Both the position numbers and the translations under genes were made by a program. Shown one piece after another: positions 24,753 to 31,646 of a stretch of DNA of 64,000 bases. Numbering within the stretch: the first letter of the stretch is position 1; every line of letters starts with the position of its first letter. The notes beneath the pieces are model-generated. The model was given only the letters and a program-made list of their open reading frames with translations. It was not told the DNA's origin and made no database searches. Origin of the DNA: Paractinoplanes aksuensis (GTDB lineage: Bacteria; Actinomycetota; Actinomycetes; Mycobacteriales; Micromonosporaceae); contig NZ_JAMYJR010000031.1 of assembly GCF_024137025.1 (NCBI RefSeq), forward strand, positions 62,001 through 126,000, read 5' to 3'.

Positions 24753-25940
24753 CCGTTCGACCGCGATGGTTCCAAACCCGCCGCCGCCAGCCCGACTCCA
24801 CGGCCTGGCGTCAACGGCTCGGCGCACCGTCCGGCGGCCACCGGCGCCGGTCCCGGCCTCACGGGCGGCGGGGTGAGCGCCGATCCGTTGCGCGCCAATC
24901 TCGCGCTGATGGCGCCGGGCACCGCGCTGCGCGACGGTCTCGAGCGCATCCTGCGCGGGCGCACGGGCGCACTGATCGTGCTCGGCCACGACGCCGTGGT
25001 CGAGAGCATCTGCACCGGCGGTTTCCCGCTCGACGTCGAGTTCTCGGCGACCAGGCTGCGGGAGCTGTGCAAGATGGACGGCGCGGTGGTCATGTCGAGC
25101 GACGGCACTCGCATCGTGCGGGCCGCGGTCCACCTCATGCCCGACCCGTCGATCCCGTCCGAAGAGTCCGGCACGAGGCACCGTACGGCCGAGCGGGTGG
25201 CCAAGCAGTCCGGCTTCCCGGTCATCTCGGTCAGCCAGTCGATGCACATCATCGGCCTCTACGTGAACGGCCAGCGCCACGTCCTCGACGACTCGGCGGC
25301 CATCCTGTCCCGGGCCAACCAGGCCCTGGCCACGCTCGAACGCTACAAACTGCGCCTCGACGAGGTCTCGGGCACGCTGTCCGCCCTCGAGATCGAAGAC
25401 CTGGTCACGGTGCGTGACGCGGTCGCGGTCGTCCAGCGCCTCGAAATGGTCCGCCGCATCGCCGACGAAATCTCCGGCTACGTGGTCGAGCTGGGCACCG
25501 ACGGCCGCCTGCTGGCCCTGCAGCTCGACGAGCTGATGGCCGGCGTCGACTCCGACCGCACCCTGGTCATCCGCGACTACCTGCCGACCGGGCGCAAGGC
25601 TCGCACGCTCGACGAGGCCCTGGTCGAACTCGACCTGCTGACCGCCACCGAGATGATCGACCTGGTCGCCGTGGCCAAGGCGATCGGCTACCCCGGCGCC
25701 AGCGACTCGCTGGACGCGGCGGTCTCCCCCCGCGGTTTCCGCCTGCTGGCCAAGGTGCCGCGCCTGCCCACCCAGATCGTCGACCGGTTGGTCGACCACT
25801 TCGGCAGCCTGCAACGCCTGCTCGGCGCCACGGTCGAAGACCTACAGGCCGTCGACGGCGTGGGCGACGCTCGGGCCCGGGGCGTACGCGAGGGATTGTC
25901 CCGCCTGGCCGAGGCCTCCATCCTCGAACGCTACGTCTGA
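24750..25940 (+). CDS. disA: Diadenylate cyclase DisA (DNA integrity scanner)
   Basis: 396 residues. Makes c-di-AMP from two ATP and scans DNA. The DAC domain (about 50-190) carries the KMDGAV (DGA) and GTRHRTAE (RHR) active-site motifs. A helical spine follows, then a C-terminal helix-hairpin-helix domain ([20 protein letters not shown]). The N-terminal 45 residues are a low-complexity extension rich in Pro, Ala and Gly beyond the usual start, suggesting the annotated GTG may be upstream of the true one. The possible leaderless promoter supports GTG 24750. Follows radA by 73 bp. Confidence 0.95.
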   Translation: MPFDRDGSKPAAASPTPRPGVNGSAHRPAATGAGPGLTGGGVSADPLRANLALMAPGTALRDGLERILRGRTGALIVLGHDAVVESICTGGFPLDVEFSATRLRELCKMDGAVVMSSDGTRIVRAAVHLMPDPSIPSEESGTRHRTAERVAKQSGFPVISVSQSMHIIGLYVNGQRHVLDDSAAILSRANQALATLERYKLRLDEVSGTLSALEIEDLVTVRDAVAVVQRLEMVRRIADEISGYVVELGTDGRLLALQLDELMAGVDSDRTLVIRDYLPTGRKARTLDEALVELDLLTATEMIDLVAVAKAIGYPGASDSLDAAVSPRGFRLLAKVPRLPTQIVDRLVDHFGSLQRLLGATVEDLQAVDGVGDARARGVREGLSRLAEASILERYV

Positions 25941-26164
25941 CCGCCGCGTCTTGAGCCGCGACCGGCTCGCGTTACCCCAGCCCGTCCTCGGGCGACGGAT
26001 CGCGTGCCGCGAAACCGCTCCGATTCTCGTTGCGCGTGTGCGCCCGGGGCGGCCATCGTGTGCACAGTGAACGTGATTGGCCGGGGCGGCCCCATCGCAG
26101 TTCTCTTTGGGGCCGGTCGACAGATCGCGGGTTCACCTCGGCTTGGCCGACCGGATGGCCTTTC

Positions 26165-26569
26165 GTGAGTCGGTTTCGGCCCAGTTGGCCGCGGCCGGCA
26201 TCGGTGGTTCTGATCGCGGCGGTGCTGGTCTTCGCCTACGGCACGGTCGTGCACGTGGTGCAGTTGGTGGTCGGTGGGCTCGACCCTTATCCCGCGATGC
26301 CGACGTGGTTGTCGGTCTATTTCGTGTCGCTCACGGTGCTGGATGCGGCGGCGGTCGTTCTGCTGCTGCGCCGTCCGGCGGCGGGCCTGGTGCTGGGTGC
26401 GTTCATCCTGGTCACCGACGCGCTGGCCAACGGGTATGCGAACTACGTGGTCGACCAGGCCGGTGGTGTGACACCCGGCCGCGTCGGGCAGGCCGTGATC
26501 AGCGTCCTGGCGCTGGCCCTCGTGACGGCGCTCCCGAGAACGCTCCGCGCTCTCGCCGCCGCCGCCTGA
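26165..26569 (+). CDS. Small integral membrane protein
   Basis: About 134 residues, four hydrophobic helices (about 14-34, 45-65, 68-85 and 105-125). Family not recognised. GTG at 26165 (VSRFRPSWP) starts just before the first helix; a reading that begins at 26030 would add 45 residues of non-membrane, Arg-rich sequence that looks non-coding. The 220 bp upstream, after disA, shows no gene. It ends in a run of Ala codons. Confidence 0.65.
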   Translation: MSRFRPSWPRPASVVLIAAVLVFAYGTVVHVVQLVVGGLDPYPAMPTWLSVYFVSLTVLDAAAVVLLLRRPAAGLVLGAFILVTDALANGYANYVVDQAGGVTPGRVGQAVISVLALALVTALPRTLRALAAAA

Positions 26570-26620
26570 CCACACGCCTTCACCGGACGCAGCAGTGACG
26601 GTGTGATCGTTCCCGGCCAG

Positions 26621-26745
26621 GCTGGGTCAAGTTGGTGGCCGTGGTACGGCAGGGACGGCGGGATCGGTCACGGCATTGCTGGGTCAAGTTGGTGGCCGCG
26701 GGACGGCAGGTCACGGCAAGGCTGGGTCGAGTTGGTGGCCGCGGG
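26621..26745. repeat. Three imperfect dispersed repeats before the P-loop gene
   Basis: GCTGGGTCAAGTTGGTGGCC occurs at 26621 and 26678 and, with one change (CGAG), at 26721. Each copy is followed by a G-rich G(C/T)GG-ACGGC segment. Spacings are 57 and 43 bp. No coding explanation is convincing. Confidence 0.7.
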
Positions 26746-26804
26746 GCGGCGAGGGCGGTGGGATTTCGGTCGCGTATTGGGTGGGGCGGGAACACAGTGG
26801 TGGA

Positions 26805-27413
26805 GTGTTGTTGTCGGTTGCGGGGTCCAGTTGTTCAGGGAAGACAACTGCTGCTCGGGGGTGTGCCTCGGTGGCGGGGCTCGTGGTGCACGACTTCGAT
26901 GAGGTCGGGGTGCCGTCGGGGGCCGATAAGGGGTGGCGCCAGCGCAGCTTGGAGCAGTGGGTGCGGCGGGCGGTCGAATATCAGCGGGACGGGTTCGACA
27001 TGCTGTTGCTGGGGCAGTCGCCGCTCGGGGAGGTGCTGGCCAGTCCGTCAGCGGTCGAACTCGACGGGATCGCCACGTGTGTGCTCGACGTGGCCGACGA
27101 CGAGCGGCGGCGGCGATTGGAGCAGCGGGATGCCGGCAAGTGGTCTGATCAGGCGAGGGATGCCTTTGTCGGGTGGGCTCGCTGGCACCGTGGACACGCC
27201 GTCGATCCGCGCCACATGCCGGCTGTGATCACTGAGGGGTCCTGGGCCGGTATGCGCTGGGAGCGGTGGTCCGACTGGCGGGCCGGCGATCAGCGGTGGA
27301 CGGTGCCGATTCTGGACACCAGCGACATCCGCGTCGAGCAGGCGTCCGCGGCTCTTCTGCGGTGGGTCACCGAAGCCCGCACGGCTCGTCCCGCGAACCC
27401 GGTGAGAGCCTGA
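26805..27413 (+). CDS. P-loop NTPase, small-molecule-kinase-like
   Basis: About 202 residues. Walker A GSSCSGKT occupies residues 7-14 right after the start, with a hydrophobic strand before it. The middle region VVHDFDEVG and LDVADDERRRRLEQRD resembles the adenylate/shikimate-kinase-like family with a lid of Arg residues. That supports a phosphotransferase fold, but not a substrate. The GTG at 26805 is chosen because it places the P-loop at the usual distance; upstream sequence in the same frame is repeat. No strong Shine-Dalgarno. Possibly an ATP-dependent modification or salvage enzyme. Confidence 0.65.
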   Translation: MLLSVAGSSCSGKTTAARGCASVAGLVVHDFDEVGVPSGADKGWRQRSLEQWVRRAVEYQRDGFDMLLLGQSPLGEVLASPSAVELDGIATCVLDVADDERRRRLEQRDAGKWSDQARDAFVGWARWHRGHAVDPRHMPAVITEGSWAGMRWERWSDWRAGDQRWTVPILDTSDIRVEQASAALLRWVTEARTARPANPVRA

Positions 27414-27532
27414 TTCAACGGCGCCGGCTCCCCGGATGGGTCCGTGGCTCGGTCTTTTGGTCGATCACCCGGGGGCGGATTCCGACCGGGGTGCGATGTG
27501 GGGGCGCCGGGGGCTTTTTAAGATCGGCTCTT

Positions 27533-28150
27533 ATGGTGAGCAGCCGGAACGTCCTCGTGGTGGCACCCTTGGTGGGGCTGCTGCTGGGGTTTCTCGACTT
27601 CGTCTGGATCAAGTATCTGCCGTGGCCGTTCGCCGATCTGGGGAACTCGATGGCCGTCTGGGCGGTGGCGGCGTTCCTGCTCACGTGGCGTGTCCGGTGG
27701 TCGATGCCCGTCAGCATCGTCGGGGCGATCGTCTGTCTGGTGGTGGCCGTCCCCAGCTATTACCTGGCGGCTGCGCTGATCCAGAACGACGACTGGTCGA
27801 ACCTCTACAACAACACCGCGATCTTGTGGATGGGCTTCGGTGTCGTCGCTGGGATCGTCTTCGGTGCGGCCGGGGTGATCGCCCGCGCGCCGGGGCGCCT
27901 GCAGACGGTGGCGGTGGGCATGCCGGCGGCCGTCCTGTTCGCGGAGGCGATGATCGACGTGTCGCGGATCGGTGATCCCTCGTACGACACCGGCGACCAG
28001 CTCGGGGTCATCTCCGTCGACGTCGTCCTGGGGGTGTTGATCACCCTCTGGGTCGGCCGTTCGTGGCGTCAGCGCGCTCTGGGGCTGCTCTGCGCCCTCC
28101 CATTGACGGCGATCGGCTTCGCCCTGCTCTCCGTCACCGGCTTCCGCTGA
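27533..28150 (+). CDS. Polytopic membrane protein (205 aa)
   Basis: About seven transmembrane helices. ATG at 27533 begins MVSSRNVLVVAPLVGLLLGF; the sequence before it in frame is Arg-rich and not membrane-like. Short loops contain no charged motif suggesting a transporter family. Family not recognised, although it resembles small uncharacterised actinobacterial membrane proteins. Convergent with the 2H phosphoesterase gene, 9 bp apart at the stops. Confidence 0.72.
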   Translation: MVSSRNVLVVAPLVGLLLGFLDFVWIKYLPWPFADLGNSMAVWAVAAFLLTWRVRWSMPVSIVGAIVCLVVAVPSYYLAAALIQNDDWSNLYNNTAILWMGFGVVAGIVFGAAGVIARAPGRLQTVAVGMPAAVLFAEAMIDVSRIGDPSYDTGDQLGVISVDVVLGVLITLWVGRSWRQRALGLLCALPLTAIGFALLSVTGFR

Positions 28151-28159
28151 CCGAGGCCA

Positions 28160-28678
28160 CTACGCGGTCAGGGGCTCGTTGATGCCGTTGGCGTGGTCGG
28201 TGATCGCGGCGGCGGTGACCGTCGCGCGTAGGGGCAGCATTTCGAGGCAGCGAAGGATCGCGTGGCCCATCTGCGGGTTCGGGACGCGCATCGACACTGT
28301 GCAATGCGGCACCCAGCGACCCGGCTGATACAGGTCCCACACCTCGACGCCGGCTGCGGCCAGGCGTTCGTGCACCTCGCGGTGGTGGTCGAGCAGCGCC
28401 AAGGTCGGTGTGACGCCCAACCAGAGCACCCGGCCGACGAACTGCCCCACGAAGTCCAGGTCGAGGGTCAGACCCCGGCCGACCGGCAGTCCTTCCAACG
28501 CCTCAGCCACCGCCGACGGCGACAAGGTGCGGGCGGCGGCCAGCGACACGTGCGGGCGATGCTTCTCTTGCAGCAGCGACGCCAGCGTCGGGATGCCCTC
28601 GTCCTCGAGGGCCCGCCACAGCGTGCGGACCCTTCGGGTGGCGTCGACGTCCAGGTAGAGCTCGAGCGCAGCGACCAC
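28160..28678 (-). CDS. 2H phosphoesterase / 2'-5' RNA ligase-like protein
   Basis: 172 residues. The two HxT/S-type motifs of the LigT/2H superfamily are present: RPHVSL near residue 41 and VPHCTVSM near 124, about 80 residues apart as in the family. Members hydrolyse cyclic phosphates or ligate RNA ends; the substrate is not shown. GTG start immediately follows the TAA of the upstream lipoprotein-like gene, so the two are co-transcribed. Confidence 0.85.
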   Translation of the reverse strand: MVAALELYLDVDATRRVRTLWRALEDEGIPTLASLLQEKHRPHVSLAAARTLSPSAVAEALEGLPVGRGLTLDLDFVGQFVGRVLWLGVTPTLALLDHHREVHERLAAAGVEVWDLYQPGRWVPHCTVSMRVPNPQMGHAILRCLEMLPLRATVTAAAITDHANGINEPLTA

Positions 28679-29461
28679 TTACTGCGTGATGGTCAGCGCG
28701 ACCGGCTTGCTGACCAGGGTGCCGAGGCGGGCGCGCAGTTCGAACTGGCCGGGCGGCGGGTTGGGGCCGGCCGGGGAGCCGCCGGTGCAGGTACTCGACT
28801 GGCGGCCGTTCCAGGTGACCTTGTACGTGAGCTCCTGACCGGCCGGCAGCTGGCGGACCTCGCCACCCTTGGCGGTGCTGCACGTGTCGGAGGACCAGTA
28901 CTTGTGGGCGCCCTGGTCGATGTAGAGCTCTTGCGGGTCGGCGCCGACGTCGCGGGCGCACGTGCGCTGGCCGATGTTCTTGACCTTGAGCTCTATCTGG
29001 ACCGGCGCGCCGCGCTTGAGGTTCGTGGAGGCCGGAACCGGGGTCACCGTGAGTTCGCCGTCGGCGCAGGACCCGTCGGCCGGGATGTTGACATTGTTGT
29101 TCTGGCCGGTGCCGTTGCCGGGGTTGGTGCCGGGATCGGTCCCCGTGCCGCCGGTGGGGGGCAGCGTCGGCTCCGAGCCGCCGTCGTTTCCAGGCGACTG
29201 GGTCTGCAGGTCGCCGGGGGCGGGCAGCGAGGGGCCGCTGTTGCCGGGCTGACCGTCCAGGAACGACGGTTCCGGCGATTCCGGACCGGAGCTGGGCAGC
29301 TGGGTCGAGGCCGAGGTCGGACTCTGGCCCTTCTTGGAGTCGTCGTCGCCACCGGTGCACGAAACGAACAGCACGATGATGCCGAGCAGCACAGCACCCA
29401 GCACGACCGCACGACGCCGCCAGTAGACGGCGGATGGAAGGGGACCAACCGTCGCTTTCAT
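28679..29461 (-). CDS. Secreted, membrane-anchored protein with low-complexity linker
   Basis: About 260 residues. Short cytoplasmic basic stretch (WRRR), hydrophobic helix (18-36) ending LFVSC, then a Ser/Pro/Gly/Asn-rich linker of about 90 residues. A C-terminal beta domain of about 130 residues holds four cysteines (SCADG, RTCARD, DTCSTA, STCTGG) and looks like an immunoglobulin-type fold. A lipobox is weak. Start ATG at 29461; a GTG four codons upstream is possible. Cell-surface role inferred only from topology. Confidence 0.72.
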   Translation of the reverse strand: MKATVGPLPSAVYWRRRAVVLGAVLLGIIVLFVSCTGGDDDSKKGQSPTSASTQLPSSGPESPEPSFLDGQPGNSGPSLPAPGDLQTQSPGNDGGSEPTLPPTGGTGTDPGTNPGNGTGQNNNVNIPADGSCADGELTVTPVPASTNLKRGAPVQIELKVKNIGQRTCARDVGADPQELYIDQGAHKYWSSDTCSTAKGGEVRQLPAGQELTYKVTWNGRQSSTCTGGSPAGPNPPPGQFELRARLGTLVSKPVALTITQ

Positions 29462-29544
29462 GATGCGCAACACCGTAAACCCGCGCGCCCGCGAGAGCCG
29501 TCGCGACGCGCCGGGGCAGATGCGACAACGGCTCGCAAAAAAGC

Positions 29545-30081
29545 CTAGAGGTAGACCTTGCGCTGGTAGATCGCGTGCGCGCCGGCGACACGATCGAGGA
29601 ACAACTTTCCGGCGCAGTGATCGATCTCGTGCTGCAGGGCCCGCGCCTCGAAGGCGTCGGTGGTGATTTCGACCGCTTCGCCGCTACCGGGCAGCATCGC
29701 CGACACCACGATCCGGCCCGCCCGTTTCACGTCGCCGGTGAGGTCGGGGACGGACATGCAACCCTCTCGCCCGGCCTTCCAGCGGCTGGCCTCAATGATC
29801 TTGGCGTTGCAGAGGACGAACGCGCCGTGGACGGTGGCCGCCTTGGGGTGGCCGGTGACGTCTACGGCGAAGATCTGGGCGCCGACGCCGACCTGGGGCG
29901 CGGCCAGGCCGACGCAGCCCGGCGAGACCTTCATGGTGGCGACCAGGTCGGCCGCGAGCTGCACGATCGCGGGGTCGGCCGGGTCGACCTCGTCGCCGAC
30001 CGTACTCAGAACTGTCGCCGGGGCGGTGACGACCGGGAGGACGTTGCCCGCCGGACCGTCCCACGCCACGGGCGCGGTCAC
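29545..30081 (-). CDS. def: Peptide deformylase
   Basis: 178 residues. Removes the N-formyl group from new proteins. All three metal-site motifs are present: GCVGLAAPQVG (about 57-67), EGCMSVP (about 107-113, with the Cys ligand) and QHEIDH (about 150-155, two His ligands and catalytic Glu). GTG start overlaps the ACT-protein stop by 4 bp. Cytosolic. Confidence 0.96.
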   Translation of the reverse strand: MTAPVAWDGPAGNVLPVVTAPATVLSTVGDEVDPADPAIVQLAADLVATMKVSPGCVGLAAPQVGVGAQIFAVDVTGHPKAATVHGAFVLCNAKIIEASRWKAGREGCMSVPDLTGDVKRAGRIVVSAMLPGSGEAVEITTDAFEARALQHEIDHCAGKLFLDRVAGAHAIYQRKVYL

Positions 30082-30581
30082 AGGATCTCCGACTCGGCGC
30101 GGCGCAGGGTCACCTCGACACCGAGCTCGGCCGCGGCCACCGCGAGCTGCTCGGCCAGCTCGTCGGCCGAGCCGGACGGCAGGTCGACCTCGGCGATGAT
30201 GACGTACAGGGTGCCCGTGAGCCTGGTGCTCAGATCGGTGATGTTTCCGCCGGCGGCGGCGACCACCCGGGTCACCGCCGACACGATGCCGAGCCGGTCG
30301 GCGCCGTGCACACTCACCACATACGGGTCGCCGTCATCCGATTTGTCGGACTCGGGAGCGACCGACCGCACCGAGGTGACGACGTCGCCGAGCGTGGAGA
30401 GGGCGTCGGTCGCCTCGTCGACGGTCGGACCCGTGCAGATCAGGGTCATCGTGAAGTGGCCGCGGAGCCGGGTCATGGTCGAGTCGGTCAGGTTGGCCCC
30501 GACGCCGGCCAGCGCCTCGGCCACGTCGGCGACGATGCCGGTCCGGTCGGGACCGATGACGGTGATGGCGAGCTCATGCAC
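30078..30581 (-). CDS. Two-ACT-domain protein, GcvR-like
   Basis: 167 residues containing two tandem ACT domains (about 1-75 LAITVIGPDRTGIVADVAEAL; about 88-165 YVVSVHGADRLGIVSAVTRVV). Each has the Gly-rich ligand turn (GPDRTG, GADRLG). Such proteins sense amino acids, usually glycine or serine. GTG at 30581, with AAGCAGG upstream, is chosen over a far-upstream start that would overlap mutY. Its stop overlaps the peptide deformylase start. Confidence 0.85.
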   Translation of the reverse strand: MHELAITVIGPDRTGIVADVAEALAGVGANLTDSTMTRLRGHFTMTLICTGPTVDEATDALSTLGDVVTSVRSVAPESDKSDDGDPYVVSVHGADRLGIVSAVTRVVAAAGGNITDLSTRLTGTLYVIIAEVDLPSGSADELAEQLAVAAAELGVEVTLRRAESEIL

Positions 30582-30602
30582 CTGCTTACAGTAAGACCTG
30601 CC

Positions 30603-31499
30603 ATGACTCTTGCCGATGACGCCATCACGTGGTTCGACCAGAACGCCCGGGATCTTCCGTGGCGGCAACCCGACACCACCCCCTGGGGGGTCCTGGTGAG
30701 CGAGGTGATGCTCCAGCAGACGCCGGTCGTCCGGGTGGAGCCGGCCTGGCGCTCCTGGATGACCCGCTGGCCCACCCCCGCCGACCTGGCCGCCGATCCG
30801 CCGTCGGAAGCGATCCGCATGTGGGGCCGGCTCGGCTATCCGCGCCGGGCCATGCGGCTGCACGCGTGCGCGGTGGCGATGGTCGAGCGGCACGGCGGCG
30901 AGGTCCCGTCCGATCTCGAGCAGCTGCTGGCCCTGCCCGGCGTCGGCACCTACACCGGGCGGGCGGTGGCGACCTTCGCGTACGGCCAGCGTCACCCAGT
31001 GGTCGACACGAACGTCCGCCGCGTGGTGTCCCGGGCCGTCGAGGGCAAACCCGACGCGGGCCCGTCGACGACCGCGGCCGACCTGGTCGCGATGGCCGAC
31101 CTGTTGCCCGAGGAGCCGGCCCGGGCCGCCCGCGCCAGCATCGCGTTCATGGAACTGGGCGCTCTGGTCTGTGTGGCCCGGTCACCGCGGTGCACCGAGT
31201 GCCCGTTCGAGGCGGTCTGCGCGTGGCGGCTCAACGGCTCGCCCGCGCTCGAGGGGCCGAGTCGCAAGCCCCAGCGGTACGCGGGGACCGACCGTCAGGT
31301 CCGCGGCCTGCTGCTCGAGGTGCTGCGGCACGCCACCGGCCCGGTGCCCCGCCAGCGCCTCGATCTGGTGTGGAACGACGACGTGCAGCGGGCCCGGGCG
31401 CTGGCCGGACTGGTCGAGGACGGGCTGGTCGAACCGCTCGAAGCCGAGGTCTTCGTGCTCGCCGGGGACGCTCCGAGCGTACGGCCGCAGTCTCTGTAA
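30603..31499 (+). CDS. mutY: A/G-specific adenine glycosylase MutY
   Basis: 298 residues. Removes adenine opposite 8-oxoguanine. Catalytic Glu in SEVMLQQT (about 38), helix-hairpin-helix LPGVGTYTGRAVATFA, catalytic Asp in VDTNVRR (about 140), and the [4Fe-4S] Cys set CVARSPRCTECPFEAVC. The C-terminal MutT-like domain of E. coli MutY is missing; this short form appears usual for actinobacteria. ATG at 30603. Position after disA in the conserved order supports the call, although about 4.5 kb of other genes intervene. Confidence 0.95.
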   Translation: MTLADDAITWFDQNARDLPWRQPDTTPWGVLVSEVMLQQTPVVRVEPAWRSWMTRWPTPADLAADPPSEAIRMWGRLGYPRRAMRLHACAVAMVERHGGEVPSDLEQLLALPGVGTYTGRAVATFAYGQRHPVVDTNVRRVVSRAVEGKPDAGPSTTAADLVAMADLLPEEPARAARASIAFMELGALVCVARSPRCTECPFEAVCAWRLNGSPALEGPSRKPQRYAGTDRQVRGLLLEVLRHATGPVPRQRLDLVWNDDVQRARALAGLVEDGLVEPLEAEVFVLAGDAPSVRPQSL

Positions 31500-31531
31500 T
31501 TGGCACCTGACTTTCCGCGGGCTTGCGTCTA

Positions 31532-31547
31532 TGGTGAACGCTAACAT
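31532..31547. promoter_or_regulatory. LacI-type half-palindromic operator candidate
   Basis: TGGTGAACGCTAACAT contains the CGCTAACAT half of a LacI-family pseudo-palindrome (12 of 16 positions fit ATGTTAGCGCTAACAT). It lies about 100 bp upstream of the arabinofuranosidase start. Arabinan genes of actinobacteria are often under such repressors. No LacI gene is adjacent. Confidence 0.35.
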
Positions 31548-31614
31548 TGACCGGTATCACGCGGACAGACATGCCTTGGTGCGGTAATGGTGCCACCGAC
31601 CATGCGCTGAGAAG

Positions 31615-31640
31615 CCTCCTTGTTCGCGCGAACAAGGAGG
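31615..31640. promoter_or_regulatory. 26-bp perfect palindrome containing the Shine-Dalgarno
   Basis: Left arm CCTCCTTGTTCGC (31615-31627) is the exact reverse complement of the right arm GCGAACAAGGAGG (31628-31640). The right arm ends in AAGGAGG, the ribosome-binding site 6 bp before the arabinofuranosidase GTG. In RNA the left arm is a perfect anti-Shine-Dalgarno. It could also be a DNA operator. Confidence 0.7.
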
Positions 31641-31646
31641 ACCCGC

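Noticed and set aside
26030-26164. Longer N-terminus for the small membrane protein
   Set aside because: The added 45 residues are Arg-rich and non-conserved in appearance; the GTG at 26165 starts just before the first helix.
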